Below are positions 45,348-58,085 of a stretch of DNA of 64,000 bases, in pieces. Each line of letters starts with the position of its first letter. Position 1 is the first letter of the stretch. Source of the stretch: Escarpia spicata (Eukaryota; Annelida; Polychaeta; Sabellida; Siboglinidae). The DNA is taken from positions 44,461,359-44,525,358 of the forward strand of contig OZ023214.1 of the NCBI GenBank assembly GCA_963995525.1. The letters run 5' to 3'. The position numbers were made by a program, and so were the translations under genes. Below the pieces are notes generated by a model that made no database searches, had not been told where the DNA came from, and saw only the letters and a list, made by a program, of their open reading frames with translations.

Positions 45348-45792
45348 GTAGGGTAAACATACTTCGGAAAGTAGGGATACAATATAGCAGCGTGCGGAAT
45401 CAGAAAACCACCACAGGTATTGCTATACTTCCGCCGGCAGTAGGGTCGGAATACTGTGACAGGGCAAGAACTCTGCTGCAGGTAGACTAAGAGTCAACGT
45501 TCGACCGCCAATAAAACCAGATAACCTCCATACGTAGGGCCAAAATACGGCCCAGGTAGGGTTAGAATCATGTCTCGTGTAGCCTAGACCAACAACGCCA
45601 CCACAAAAGACCCAAACATCCGCTGCAGTTTTGGGCGAAATCAAATGGTAGTTATTCCACCACAGTTAGAGTTAGAATACCACCGCATATCGGCCCGCAC
45701 GTGAAGTTACATTGCACAGGCATATATCTCTCCCATTCCATCACTTCTCGGAGACATTCGTCGAATTCCATAGGCATCTTTTTTCCCCACAG
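45348..45792 (+). repeat. RASD intron 3 with degenerate donor-like minisatellite
   Basis: The exon-intron junction text CCGCAGGTAGGGTNAGAATA recurs in degenerate form about every 30-35 bases. Examples are CGGCAGTAGGGTCGGAATAC near 45432, CTGCAGGTAGACTAAGAGTC near 45475 and CCCAGGTAGGGTTAGAATC near 45552. The array starts at the real donor and fills most of the intron. Confidence 0.65.
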
Positions 45793-46008
45793 ATGTGTCC
45801 ATCGCTCCACCGCGAGGTCCATCCATACTACATCATGTCTCGCGAGAAGTCCAGCGAGAACTCGCACGTGACTGCGAACTGCGGCAGCGTGATCCCGAAC
45901 GTAAAGCGTCCCAGCGTGCACAGCGAGCTGATGCTGCTGCAGTCGAAGAAGACGTCCGATGTCATCAGATGCCCCAGGACGTCACCCATCAGGTGTCACA
46001 TCATATAG
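45793..46008 (+). CDS. RASD-like: RASD-like GTPase, exon 4 with CaaX box
   Basis: It begins MCPSLHREVHPYY, matching the segment that follows the G domain in RASD proteins. It then has a basic/serine-rich tail, VKRPSVHSELMLLQSKK, and ends RCHII, a CaaX prenylation signal that would anchor the protein to membranes. The KRPSVHSDLM-type motif is a hallmark of the RASD tail. The acceptor is TTTTCCCCACAG; the stop is at 46006-46008. Confidence 0.88.
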   Translation: MCPSLHREVHPYYIMSREKSSENSHVTANCGSVIPNVKRPSVHSELMLLQSKKTSDVIRCPRTSPIRCHII

Positions 46009-46189
46009 CAGCAGTGTGACGTGACGTCACCGTGGAACAGTTGGCGCGCAGTAGTCTAAGGTGATAACGATGGCGGCAACAGCAACAATAACAACAACGA
46101 CGACGAGGACGACAACAACAACAATGACAACAATGACAACAACGATAACAACGACGACAACAACAACAATTACAACAAATACAACAACA

Positions 46190-46221
<32 letters not shown>

Positions 46222-46712
46222 AACGACGACGACGACAACAACGACGACGACGAAGACAACAACAACGCTTACAACAACAACCACAACAACAACAACAACG
46301 ACAAAAAGAACAATATAGTTTCTCTTTCTGTTCGTCGAGAACATGTCAGGAAAACGCCATGGAGAAATGCCTTACAAATTAAACCTGACAAACAACGCAC
46401 GATGTCGGTTGTTAGTAACATAACACAGGGGGTGTGACGTCACAATTGTAATGTGAAGTCTTTTATGGTAGCATCAAACAGCGATAGTAGAGTTTCGTGT
46501 CGGACCGAGCATTGTTAATCGGGTGTATCGGGTCTGGACAGAGTTAACGAGCACCGAGGATATAGACTGCTCTGTTTTCATCGCTGAAGTCGTAAACGAA
46601 ACTAATTAGTGAACATTTAGGCTCCTATGGCCAACTAATAAGGGGGACTGTATGATGATATAATGTCATTTCACAATGAATTATTCGAAAATCACGCCTG
46701 CATAAATACCTG

Positions 46713-46743
<31 letters not shown>

Positions 46744-46879
46744 TACATATATATATAAAGAGGTGGACTTAAGGAGTATTGGGGCTTTGGTACAACAATT
46801 GTGAGGCCCCACACGCCTCGGGGGTGGTAATTGTTTTAATGTTCAACTTAGAGCAACCAAATTAATTCGAATATAATGA
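46009..46879. repeat. Downstream of RASD: ACA/ACG triplets and TA microsatellite
   Basis: A triplet tract of ACA and ACG (about 46070-46312) can be read in all frames as low-complexity peptide and is not coding. A TA microsatellite lies at about 46711-46760. TGACGTCA occurs at 46022 and 46435. Confidence 0.85.
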
Positions 46880-47215
46880 ACACATCTACAGAGTCAGAGG
46901 AGACATGATTGAAATGTATAAGATTTTAACAGACATATACGATTCAGCAGTGTCATACATGTTTTTAAACTGTTACGAATGACGAATCACATACGAGACA
47001 GCACCACCTAAAATATTCAAAGGACGAAGTCGGTTAAACGTAAAAATATTCATTTATACACCGATGCACAAACGTGTGGAATAGCTTCCCACAGTCTATG
47101 GTTGAGGTTCCATCGGTGCAGTCTTTTGAGGGGAAATTAGACTAGTGGAAAAACCACCCAATTAAGCTAGACAACACAGATCCACCCCTATCGTGGAATT
47201 CGTCAGACTCATGCG
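46880..47215 (+). mobile_element. LINE 3'-end fragment A
   Basis: RVRGDMIEMYKILTDIYDSA, then in other frames KIFKGRSRLNVK, VWNSFPQSMVEVPSVQSFE and GKLD, match the end of CR1/Jockey-type LINE reverse transcriptases. Several frame changes show decay. Confidence 0.6.
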
Positions 47216-47629
47216 CACCATACAATCTGACGACAAATGTTGCAGCTGGCATAAGAGGCTGCACATTCTAGAAGCCAGAAGAGGACCTGTAAGAACCTGT
47301 AATAATCCACAGGCGTACGTAACAAAAATCACGTTTGTGGAAATGTTGGGTAGAACCTTGGCAACAGTGCTTAGAAATAGCTAAGTATTGTTGTGTATAG
47401 GAAAACGACTGTTGTAATTTTTCTGTGGGGGTGATGCTTTAAAAATTAAAGTACAAACAATAAAATTATCATTAATATAATAATATGTGATTATTGTCCA
47501 TTGTCATGCAATGCACCGTGGTGAGTTGATAACATTAGATGTGCGTGTAATAATTTGGATTCGGTGTTGTAAGCTGTCTTGTAACTGTAATTATATTATA
47601 TGTAACTGTGATTATATTATATTAATTAT

Positions 47630-48210
47630 GGCTTACTTTTATCGAACTTTCAAATTACAGAGAAAAGCAATACCAATAATATCCTTAAGTAAATATAATG
47701 CTCACACAAATCCTATTTTTAAACGACTTCAGTTACTAAAGTTGGATGACATTTATAAAATCCAACAATTAAAATATTTTACTATAAATTAATTAACAAT
47801 CATTTACCTTACTATTTCAATGTTTTTCCAAACACATACATATATAATATTCATCAGCACTGCACACGAGAAAGAAATAATCTGTGTATGTCCAGATTCA
47901 AACATGAGTTTTGCAAAAAAATGCATTAGACACAACATAGTTGCTTTATTTGTAATTCATAATATGTATTGGAATGTATACCTAAGTATCCATATGTACG
48001 TCAATTTGTACAAGAGTACATATAATCAGTCCTTATGTTGTGTATGCATGCTGATACACTGAGTAATTATCAACTGTAAAACAAACCATATGCTATTCTG
48101 ATTTGTGTCATGTAAATGTTAGCTCCTGTGCTAGCGATATTATATATCTTAATGGGAATCTCCCGACCTTATCTATTACTTATGTTATTCATTGTATATG
48201 TATCGTATTT
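47630..48210 (+). mobile_element. LINE 3'-end fragment B
   Basis: RKAIPIISLSKYNAHTNPIF, KRLQLLKLDDIYKIQQLKYF and later FAKKCIRHNIVALFVIHNMY are the closing part of a LINE reverse transcriptase of a different family from fragment A. AATAAA at about 48220 follows. Confidence 0.6.
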
Positions 48211-48292
48211 ATAGGCCAAATAAATTGATTCTGAGTTCTAAGTTCAGAGTTCTGAGTTCTGTAATCCGTGCGTTCATAATATCATCTGTGTC

Positions 48293-51176
48293 GCAACGGT
48301 ATGAGCTGACGCTGATTATAGCTGATAGTCAACGGTATTAGCTGATGCTGATTATAGCTGATAGTCAACGGTATGAGCTGATGCTGATTATAGTTGATAG
48401 TCAACGGTATGAGCTGACGCTGATTATAGCTGATAGTCAACGGTATGAGCTGATGCTGATTATAGCTGATAGTCAACGGTATGAGCTGATGCTGATTATA
48501 GCTGATAGTCAACGGTATGAGCTGACGCTGATTATAGCTGATAGTCAACGGTATGAGCTGATGCTGATTATAGCTGATAGTCAACGGTATGAGCTGACGC
48601 TGATTATAGCTGATAGTCAACGGTATGAGCTGATGCTGATTATAGCTGACAGTCAATGGTATGAGCTGATGCTGATTATAGCTGATAGTCAAAGGTATGA
48701 GCTGATGCTGCTTATAGCTGACAGTCAACGGTATGAGCTGATGCTGATTATAGCTGATAGTCAACGGTATGAGCTGACGCTGATTATAGCTGATAATCAA
48801 CGGTATGAGCTGATGCTGATTATAGCTGACAGTCAACGGTATGAGCTGATGCTGATTATAGCTGATAGTCAACGGTATGAGCTGATGCTGCTTATAGCTG
48901 ACAGTCAACGGTATGAGCTGATGCTGATTATAGCTGATAGTCAACGGTATGAGCTGAAGCTGATTATAGCTGATAGTCAACGGTATGAGCTGATGCTGAT
49001 TATAGCTGATAGTCAACGGTATGAGCTGATGCTGATTATAGCTGATAGTCAAAGGTATGAGCTGATGCTGCTTATAGCTGACAGTCAACGGTATGAGCTG
49101 ATGCTGATTATAGCTGATAGTCAACGGTATGAGCTGATGCTGATTATAGCTGATAGTCAACGGTATGAGCTGATGCTGATTATAGCTGATAGTCAACGGT
49201 ATGAGCTGATGCTGATTATAGCTGATAGTCAACGGTATGAGCTGACGCTGATTATAGCTGATAGTCAACGGTATGAGCTGATGCTGATTATAGCTGACAG
49301 TCAACGGTATGAGCTGACGCTGATTATAGCTGATAGTCAACGGTATGAGCTGATGCTGATTATAGCTGATAGTCAACGGTATGAGCTGATGCTGATTATA
49401 GCTGATAGTCAACGATATGAGCTGACGCTGATTATAGCTGATAGTCAACGGTATGAGCTGATGCTGATTATAGCTGATAGTCAACGGTATGAGCTGACGC
49501 TGATTATAGCTGATAGTCAACGGTATGAGCTGATGCTGATTATAGCTGACAGTCAATGGTATGAGCTGATGCTGATTATAGCTGATAGTCAAAGGTATGA
49601 GCTGATGCTGCTTATAGCTGACAGTCAACGGTATGAGCTGATGCTGATTATAGCTGATAGTCAACGGTATGAGCTGACGCTGATTATAGCTGATAGTCAA
49701 CGGTATGAGCTGATGCTGATTATAGCTGATAGTCAACGGTATGAGCTGATGCTGATTATAGCTGATAGTCAACGGTATGAGCTGACGCTGATTATAGCTG
49801 ATAGTCAACGGTATGAGCTGATGCTGATTATAGCTGATGGTCAACGGTCTGAGCTGACGCTGATTATAGCTGATTGTCAACGGTATGAGCTGATGCTGAT
49901 TATAGTTGATAATCAACGGTATGAGCTGATGCTGATTATAGCTGAAGTCAACGGTATGAGCTGACGCTGATTATAGCTGATAGTCAACGGTATGAGCTGC
50001 CGCTGATTATAGCTGATAGTCAACGGTATGAGCTGACGCTGATTATAGCTGATAGTCAAGGGTATGAGCTGATGCTGATTATAGCTGACAGTCAATGGTA
50101 TGAGCTGATGCTGATTATAGCTGATAGTCAACGGTATGAGCTGACGCTGATTATAGCTGATAGTCAACGGTATGAGCTGATGCCGATTATAGCTGATAGT
50201 CAACGGTATGAGCTGACGCTGATTATAGCTGATAGTCAACGGTATGAGCTGACGCTGATTATAGCTGACAGTCAACGGTATGAGCTGATGCTGATTATAG
50301 CTGATAGTCAACGGTATGAGCTGACGCTGATTATAGGTGACAGTCAACGGTATGAGCTGATGCTGATTATAGCTGATAGTCAACGGTATGAGCTGACGCT
50401 GATTATAGCTGACAGTCAACGGTATGAGCTGATGCTGATTATAGCTGATAGTCAACGGTATGAGCTGACGCTGATTATAGCTGATAGTCAACGGTATGAG
50501 CTGACGCTGATTATAGCTGATAGTCAACGGTATGAGCTGACGCTGATTATAGCTTATAGTCAAAGGTATGAGCTTATGCTGATTATAGCTGATAGTCAAC
50601 GGTATGAGCTGACGCTGATTATAGCTGATAGTCAACGGTATGAGCTAATGCTGATTATAGCTGATAGTCAACGGTATGAGCTGACGCTGATTATAGCTGA
50701 TAGTCAACGGTATGAGCTGACGCTGATTATAGCTGATAGTCAACGGTATGAGCTGACGCTGATTATAGCTGATAGTCAACGGTATGAGCTGACGCTGATT
50801 ATAGCTGATAGTCAACGGTATGAGCTGACGCTGATTATAGCTGATAGTCAACGGTATGAGCTGATGCTGATTATAGCTGATAGTCAACGGTATGAGCTGA
50901 TGCTGATTATAGCTGATAGTCAACGGTATGAGCTGACGCTGATTATAGCTGATAGTCAACGGTATGAGCTGATACTGATTATAGCTGATAGTCAACGGTA
51001 TGAGCAGATGCTGATTATAGCTGATAGTCAACGATATGAGCAGATGCTGATTATAGCTGATAGTCAACGGTATGAGCTGATGTTAATTATAGCTGATAGT
51101 CAACGGTATGAGCTGATGCTGATTATAGCTGATAGTCAACGGTATGAGCAGATGCTGATTATAGCTGATAGTCAAC
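48293..51176 (+). repeat. 36-bp satellite array, about 80 units
   Basis: The unit contains GGTATGAGCTGATGCTGATT followed by ATAGCTGATAGTCAAC, period 36 bp. Because 36 is a multiple of three and no stop is formed, both strands stay open for hundreds of codons (plus: LMLIIADSQRYE; minus: YNQHQLIPLTIS). Single-base changes (ATG/ACG, GATAG/GACAG, ATTATAG/CTTATAG) are shared between units. The CTTATAG variant recurs 180 bp apart (48707, 48887, 49067) and again at 49607. A one-base deletion near 49945 shifts the frame. No start context, splice site or codon bias supports a protein. Confidence 0.95.
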
Positions 51177-51620
51177 TTGCATATGCTAAATACCCAACAG
51201 TGAGGGTAAGGGTATGATCTTTCCAATTGTGTTCATTCCCATCTAAAAACCATGAAGTTTAAGAAAAATAATATCATTTTTTCACGATGATTTGGGGTGA
51301 TTTTAAAGGGAAATATACAAGGGTGTAACAATTCCCCAAAATGCTAACATTTATTGTTCATAATAACCATATTACATATGATTAATTAAAATGGTGTTTG
51401 CTTATATTCCAGTAATAAAATTATGGTGTTCCCATGCTAAGAGCCAGCGTAATGTGAACTATTGGTCTGTAAACATGACAAAATTACATAACAACACAAC
51501 TGATGTGTAGTTGAACAAAGTCCAATTTAAGTATACATGCAAGTCAGGTTGTTTAGACATGATAGTCACACAATGCTTCAAATACTAGCCTAGATGATAA
51601 AGTTGCCTTTACTGCAAAAT
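51177..51620. other. No gene seen
   Basis: Unassigned AT-rich sequence between the 36-bp array and the cysteine-rich ORF remnant. Confidence 0.3.
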
Positions 51621-51624
51621 TCTC

Positions 51625-52286
51625 TTAATCTACAGTGTTTTCTCCGATCAGAGTCTCTCGTGTGTTACAGCACCTGTGTCGGTCTCCTTCACACTGCCAT
51701 AGCTGAGTGCACGCACGGTTGTTTCGTTTGCACGAACACTTTCAGGTACATTAGTCCATTGATTAAAAATTAGTGGCATCACAGTCGCACTTGGTGAGCT
51801 GCATCACTGACTCAGGTTCGGAAGGATCCCCGAATATTACTGCTATCAGCATGTCACCATGTTGTCGCCATCCAAGTTGCAGTGGGTTGCGACATTCTGG
51901 GTGCAGGACAAGGTCGTGAGAACATATATACTTGCCTGCACACGCGCACGTCTTATGTGTTCCTTCCAAGCATCCGGGGTGCGATCCGGGGTAGGTGGAA
52001 GTTTGTCCATTCCATTCCATAACCTGCTTGAACTTATGTCATCATATATTCTTTGCATGTACGACTGGGGGTTTCCGTGGGCAGAAGAGTGTGCAACGGA
52101 ATTCTTCACAACCCTTTTAAACACTTCGGTAGACGGTTCCTGACTGTATGTCGCACTGATTACTGCATGGCTAGAAGCTACCAAAAACATATGTTCTTCC
52201 CCTTTCTCTGTGTATGCCTTGTCGTGTCGCATCCAGTAAGAGCATGCCAGTTAATAAACGTGGCTGCTTTGTCTGGTCCAACATAA
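51625..52286 (-). pseudogene. Degenerate ORF of a repeated cysteine-rich family
   Basis: On minus the text runs SYMQRIYDDISSS, DKLPPTPDRTPDAWKEHIRR, then after a frame change near 51880 NPLQLGWRQHGDMLIAV and SVMQLTKCDCDA. After stop codons in the same frame comes CSCKRNNRACTQLWQCEG with further cysteines. This order (KLPPT, a helical HxxRAxxQA segment, GW, LxKCxC, then CxC...C..C) is that of a multicopy invertebrate ORF family thought to be carried by mobile elements. The identification is from memory of the pattern, and the copy is clearly broken. Confidence 0.45.
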
Positions 52287-54390
52287 AACAACTAAAAAAT
52301 GCTGAATTTAATTTAAATTAATGTGTTCCACAATCATGGACAACGCATTTGGCAATTCCCAATGAACGACGCAGAACGTAGCATTGTATATAGCAGTATG
52401 GAATTATGACCCTAATATCGTAGTGTTGCTATGGGGTTTATTAGTCTCGAGATTTACATGATTATAAAATCACACTCTCTTCGAGAATGCGACGAGTAAC
52501 TTATGGAGTGGCGTCTCTTTTTGGGGAGTGTGGTATTTCTGCCGCCAGTGTCGCCATCTTTCGGGTACGTATTAAGACAGGCAAATGCCAACGAACGCGA
52601 AGCGGTTACCGTCTAACATAGCGTCTAACTATTTGAAGATTTTCGCCTGATGTTCACCACCACTCCGCAATTGCGCTGTCGGATCGGAAGAGGGGGGGGG
52701 GGGGGATAGTGGTGTTGGAGTTTTTCGTGGCGACGTTCGTAATTTTAAAATGTCTGTGGGCACGTAACGACGGCACATTCTAAAGGTCTAGCCTCTAGGA
52801 GGGCAGACCACTCGCATAAGTGCAGCCAAATTCCAAAGGTCTAGGGGGGCACGTGCCTCTCAGCCTCCCTAGATCCGCCTATGACTAGCGATCATCTGTC
52901 GTTATAATGTTTGAATAATTTTGGAACGATCGACTGTTTCAGCTTCGGCAAAAACAAACGCAATTTTTAGGTATTATATTTATTAATTTTATTCATATTA
53001 TGTCAACCACTCATGTACATATATACAGATATAGCACAACACCCAATCACATTCGACGAACAATGTATAGTGTGTAACATCACGATTAAAGTCTTGTTGT
53101 CATAACTTCTAAATTATCTAAAACATCAATACCAATGACGTGGCAACATCAACGAAAATATTGTTAACAATGATCCCAGGAAGTACAGACTAACACATAA
53201 TTGAAATATGGCGGTTAAAATACAGTTTTATGTAGTCTTCATTCATAATTAAATGTATATTACACCTCAACCTTACTTCTGATGTGCAGTTAAAATACAA
53301 ACCATGACGAAATATAAAACTACTCTCATCCAATATTTATCTCACCTATAAATGTGCGAAAAATCGATAAATTGCGATGGACACATTGGTTGTAAATGTT
53401 ACACGAAAGTTGGATGATAAATGTACATATAAATAATATAAATTTCATTTAAATTCTTACACATGTATGCACATTACAAATCAACAACCAACATGCTAAT
53501 GCTGCCATCTAGTGACCATACCACTAAGCAGTAAGCACACTCAGAAATTTGTGCGAATTTAATTACAATAACAATCACCCTCTGTACGAATATTTCAGTA
53601 ACACATTTGAAAAATATAAAGAAATTATCACACACAAAAACGAGATCACTTAATTACCATACACAAAGGGATCAAAATTCCTCATTAAAATACTGTACCA
53701 CAGACTTCGCCTACGGCTACGTGAATAACTTCAGGACAATTTGATTCTATTAAATGGGTGGTTAACTTATGCAACACATTTTACAACAAGATAAGGGAAC
53801 GAGTTGGTTCCATACAATATGTTTGATTATACTTAGTGGCCAATACTGTTATCCGTGATTGTCTCAAGCACAGAGGGTTTTTATTTGTATAGTTTAGTAA
53901 TGTACCGTCTTTTAAAAGTAGCCCTTCAAACTATTACAGATGTGTAAATATTACGTAGGGTTGGCGTCAAGTCATGTAAGTTGTTTGAACAATATGTTAA
54001 TACTATTATAATTTATACTATACACATAAAAATTGTTTATTATGATGTAGACCACATTGACACATACTTAGAATTTCCATTAGAAAATAATCTCAAACAA
54101 CAAAAATACAACTGCCTAGGCAACCACCGATATAACCAAGTTCCATTGCTCTGAGTAAAGACAGACTGGAAGTATAACAATGTTCCATGTTTCTTTCTCA
54201 AACGCAGTTACAGCAATTCATATCCAGATAAATACTTAATCCTGCACGTGACACAGCTATAACATAAATTTCTTTAAAACACCATGTATTGTATTGTGGA
54301 ATCAAAACAAAAAGCCCAGCATGAACACTCTGTACTGATGCTGTTTCACTAAGGTGACTGTTGTGGATGGACACAGGAAGTGAATACCAA
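52287..54390. other. Intergenic region between RASD side and zinc-finger gene
   Basis: No gene seen. A poly-G tract lies at about 52693-52706. From about 52785 to 52885 a repeat-like segment ends CCTCCCTAGATCCGCCTATG, similar to dispersed DNA-transposon ends in marine invertebrates. The part next to 54390 should include the 3' UTR of the zinc-finger gene. Confidence 0.35.
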
Positions 54391-54398
54391 TCAAGTCA

Positions 54399-54676
54399 CA
54401 TGGCAGTCAGCTGTTCCGTCTGGCAAATCACATTGCCAGTGATGTTGCTTGGGTCACATGACAGTCAGATGGTTTGTCTGGCCAATCATGTTGCTTGGGT
54501 CACATGACAGTCAGTTGTTCTGTCTGGCCAATCACGTTGATTGGGTCACATGACAGCTGTTCAGTCTGGCCAAACACGTCGCATGGGTCACATGAGAGTC
54601 AGCTGTTCTGTCTGGCCAATCATGTTGCTTCGGTCACATGACAGTCAGCTGTTCTGACTGGCCAATCATGTTGCTT
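54399..54676 (+). repeat. 46-bp minisatellite spanning the stop codon of the zinc-finger gene
   Basis: About six copies of a unit with CATGACAGTCAGCTGTTCTG and GGCCAATCATGTTGCTTGGG. The rightmost unit (about 54631-54676) encodes the last residues of the zinc-finger protein (NMIGQSEQLTVM) and its TGA. The other copies lie in the 3' UTR. Confidence 0.85.
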
Positions 54677-55032
54677 GCAGTGTTGTTCACCAGGTCAGTG
54701 CTGTTTGTGTCCATCTGTTCCGCCTTGACGTCTTGTAGCAGCTGACCGTTGGAGCCAGTGTAGTCATCACATGTGCCATTGCTGCGTTGCACTGGAGATC
54801 CATTCTTCACCATCAAGTCTGTGAGATCACCCTTCATGTCCCTGTCATGGTCCTTCTGCAGATGATCCTTGAGTTGGATCACGGACGAGAAAACGGCAGA
54901 ACACACCTGGCACTCTGGGTTGGAGGAGGAGTGTTCTTCGTGCGCTGTCACCAGGTGGCTCTGCAGATACTTAGAGTGAGCGAACATTTCACCGCACAAC
55001 TCGCAGGTGTACGTACCAGCTGATGTGAGTGG
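54634..55032 (-). CDS. C2H2 zinc-finger protein, last exon
   Basis: After the TTTTGCAG acceptor, SAGTYTCELCGEMFAHSKYL with HLVTAH, and CQVCSAVFSSVIQLKDHLQ with KDH, give the last two fingers. An acidic, asparagine/serine-rich tail (DVKAEQMDTNSTDLVNN) ends at TGA 54634. It starts in phase 0, matching exon 59162-59283. The final twelve residues come from a tandem-repeat unit. This is likely a nuclear DNA-binding protein with unknown targets. Confidence 0.85.
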   Translation of the reverse strand, partial: PLTSAGTYTCELCGEMFAHSKYLQSHLVTAHEEHSSSNPECQVCSAVFSSVIQLKDHLQKDHDRDMKGDLTDLMVKNGSPVQRSNGTCDDYTGSNGQLLQDVKAEQMDTNSTDLVNNTASNMIGQSEQLTVM

Positions 55033-55189
55033 CTGCAAAAGAAAGAACCGTCTGTCTTTAAACATTTTATGTTGTAGTAAGAAATTACAAAATTAAAAAG
55101 GTATTAGTTTTCTTCTGAAGTGTCGTAGATTAATCGTGGATGGCTTGGCCCCAAAGTGCAAGCCGTCTACGAGGAAAACGTTAACATAA

Positions 55190-58085
55190 CCACATACATA
55201 CACACATCCATACACATGCACACATCCATACACATGCACACATCCATACACATACACACATGCACACATCCATACATGCACACATCCATAAACATGCACA
55301 CATGCATACACATGCACACATCCACACATCCGTACACATGCACACATCCATACACATGCACACATCCGCACACATGCACACACATGCACACATCCACACA
55401 CATGCACACATCCATACACATGCACACATGCACACATCCACACACATGCACACATCCACACATATACACACATCCACACATCCATACACATCCACACGCA
55501 TACACACATCCATACGCATGCACACATCCACACACATGCACACATCCATACACATGCACACATCCACACACATGCACACATCCACACACATGCACACACA
55601 TGCACACATATACACACATCCACACACATACACACATCCACACGCATACACACATCCATACGCATGCACACATCCGTACACATGCACACATCCGTACACA
55701 TGCACACATCCGTACACATGCACACATCCGTACACATGCACACATCCGTACACATGCACACATCCGCAGACATGCCCACATCCACACACACGCACACATC
55801 CACACATCCATACACATGCCCACATCCATACACATGCACACATCCGTACACATGCACACATCCGTACACATGCACACATCCGTACACATGCACACATCCG
55901 CAGACATGCCCACATCCACACACATGCACACATCCACACACATGCACACATCCGTACACATGCACACATCCGTACACATGCACACATCCATACACATGCA
56001 CACATCCACACACATGCACACATCCACACACATGCACACATCCATACACATGCCCACATCCATACACATGCACACATCCTTACACATGCCCACATCCACA
56101 CACATGCACACATCCACACGCATGCCCACATCCGTACACATGCCCACATCCACACACATGCACACACATGCACACATCCATACACATGCACACATCCATA
56201 CACATGCACACATCCATACACATGCACACATCCATACACATGCACATATCCATACACATGCACAAATCTATACACATGCACACATTCGTACACATGCACA
56301 CATTCACACACATGCACACATTCACACACATGCACACATCCATACACACATGCACACACATGCACACACATGCACACACATGCACACACATGCACACACA
56401 TGCACACACATGCACACATCCACACACATGCACACATCCATACACATGCACACATGCACACATCCACACACATGCACACATCCACACATATACACACATC
56501 CACACATCCATACACATCCACACGCATACACACATCCATACGCATGCACACATCCACACACATGCACACATCCATACACATGCACACATCCACACACATG
56601 CACACATCCACACACATGCACACACATGCACACATATACACACATCCACACACATACACACATCCACACGCATACACACATCCATACGCATGCACACATC
56701 CGTACACATGCACACATCCGTACACATGCACACATCCGTACACATGCACACATCCGTACACATGCACACATCCGCAGACATGCCCACATCCACACACACG
56801 CACACATCCACACATCCATACACATGCCCACATCCATACACATGCACACATCCGTACACATGCACACATCCGTACACATGCACACATCCGTACACATGCA
56901 CACATCCGCAGACATGCCCACATCCACACACATGCACACATGCACACACATGCACACATCCGTACACATGCACACATCCGTACACATGCACACATCCATA
57001 CACATGCACACATCCACACACATGCACACATCCACACACATGCACACATCCATACACATGCCCACATCCATACACATGCACACATCCTTACACATGCCCA
57101 CATCCACACACATGCACACATCCACATGCATGCCCACATCCGTACACATGCCCACATCCACACACATGCACACACATGCACACATCCATACACATGCACA
57201 CATCCATACACATGCACACATCCATACACATACACACATCCACATGCATACACACATCCATATGCATGCACACATCCGTACACATGCACACATCCGTACA
57301 CATGCACACATCCGTACACATGCACACATCCGTACACATGCACACATCCGTACACATGCCCACATCCACACACATGCACACATCCACACACATGCACATA
57401 TCCACACACATCCATACACATGCACACATCCATACACATGCACACATCCATACACATGCACAAATCCATACACATGCACACATCCGTACACATGCACCCA
57501 TACGTACACATGCACACATTCACACACATGCACACATTCACACACATGCACACATCCATACACACATGCACACATCCACACACATGCACACGTCCACACA
57601 CATGCACACATGCACACGTCCACACACATGCACACGTCCACACACATGCACACGTCCACACACATGCACACGTCCACACACATGCACACGTCCACACACA
57701 TGCACACATGCACACGTCCACACACATGCACACACACGTCCACACACATGCACACACACGTCCACACACACGTCCACACACATGCACACGTCCACACACA
57801 TGCACACGTCCACACACATGCACACGTCCACACACATGCACACGTCCACACACATGCACACATGCACACGTCCACACACATGCACACGTCCACACACACG
57901 TCCACACACACGTCCACACACATGCACACGTCCACACACACGCACACGTCCACACACACGTCCACACACACGCACACGTCCACGTCCACACACGCACACG
58001 TCCACACACATGCACACGTCCACACACATGCACACATCCACACACATGCACACATCCACACACACGCACACATCCATACACATAA
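55190..58085 (+). repeat. CA-rich minisatellite array of 2.9 kb in a zinc-finger intron
   Basis: Variants of ACACATGCACACATCC with CATACACATGCA or CGTACACATGCA make units of about 14-18 bp. In the last third (from about 57580) CACGTCC replaces CACATCC. A block of about 1.0 kb is duplicated (CAGACATGCC at 55767 and 56775; CATATACACA at 55461 and 56487). Strict purine-pyrimidine alternation over long stretches favours Z-DNA. Open frames of up to about 990 codons on both strands are artefacts of the repeat. Confidence 0.95.

Noticed and set aside
46027..46344. Poly-Thr and poly-Val frames
   Set aside because: Translation of an ACA/ACG triplet tract.
48293..51176. CRISPR-like array
   Set aside because: Units are directly adjacent with no unique spacers, in a eukaryotic genome.
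48282..51217. Frames of 240-544 codons on both strands over the 36-bp array, including a possible repeat protein
   Set aside because: The unit length is divisible by three and stop-free, which is enough to explain them; there is no signal peptide, splice site or difference between codon positions.
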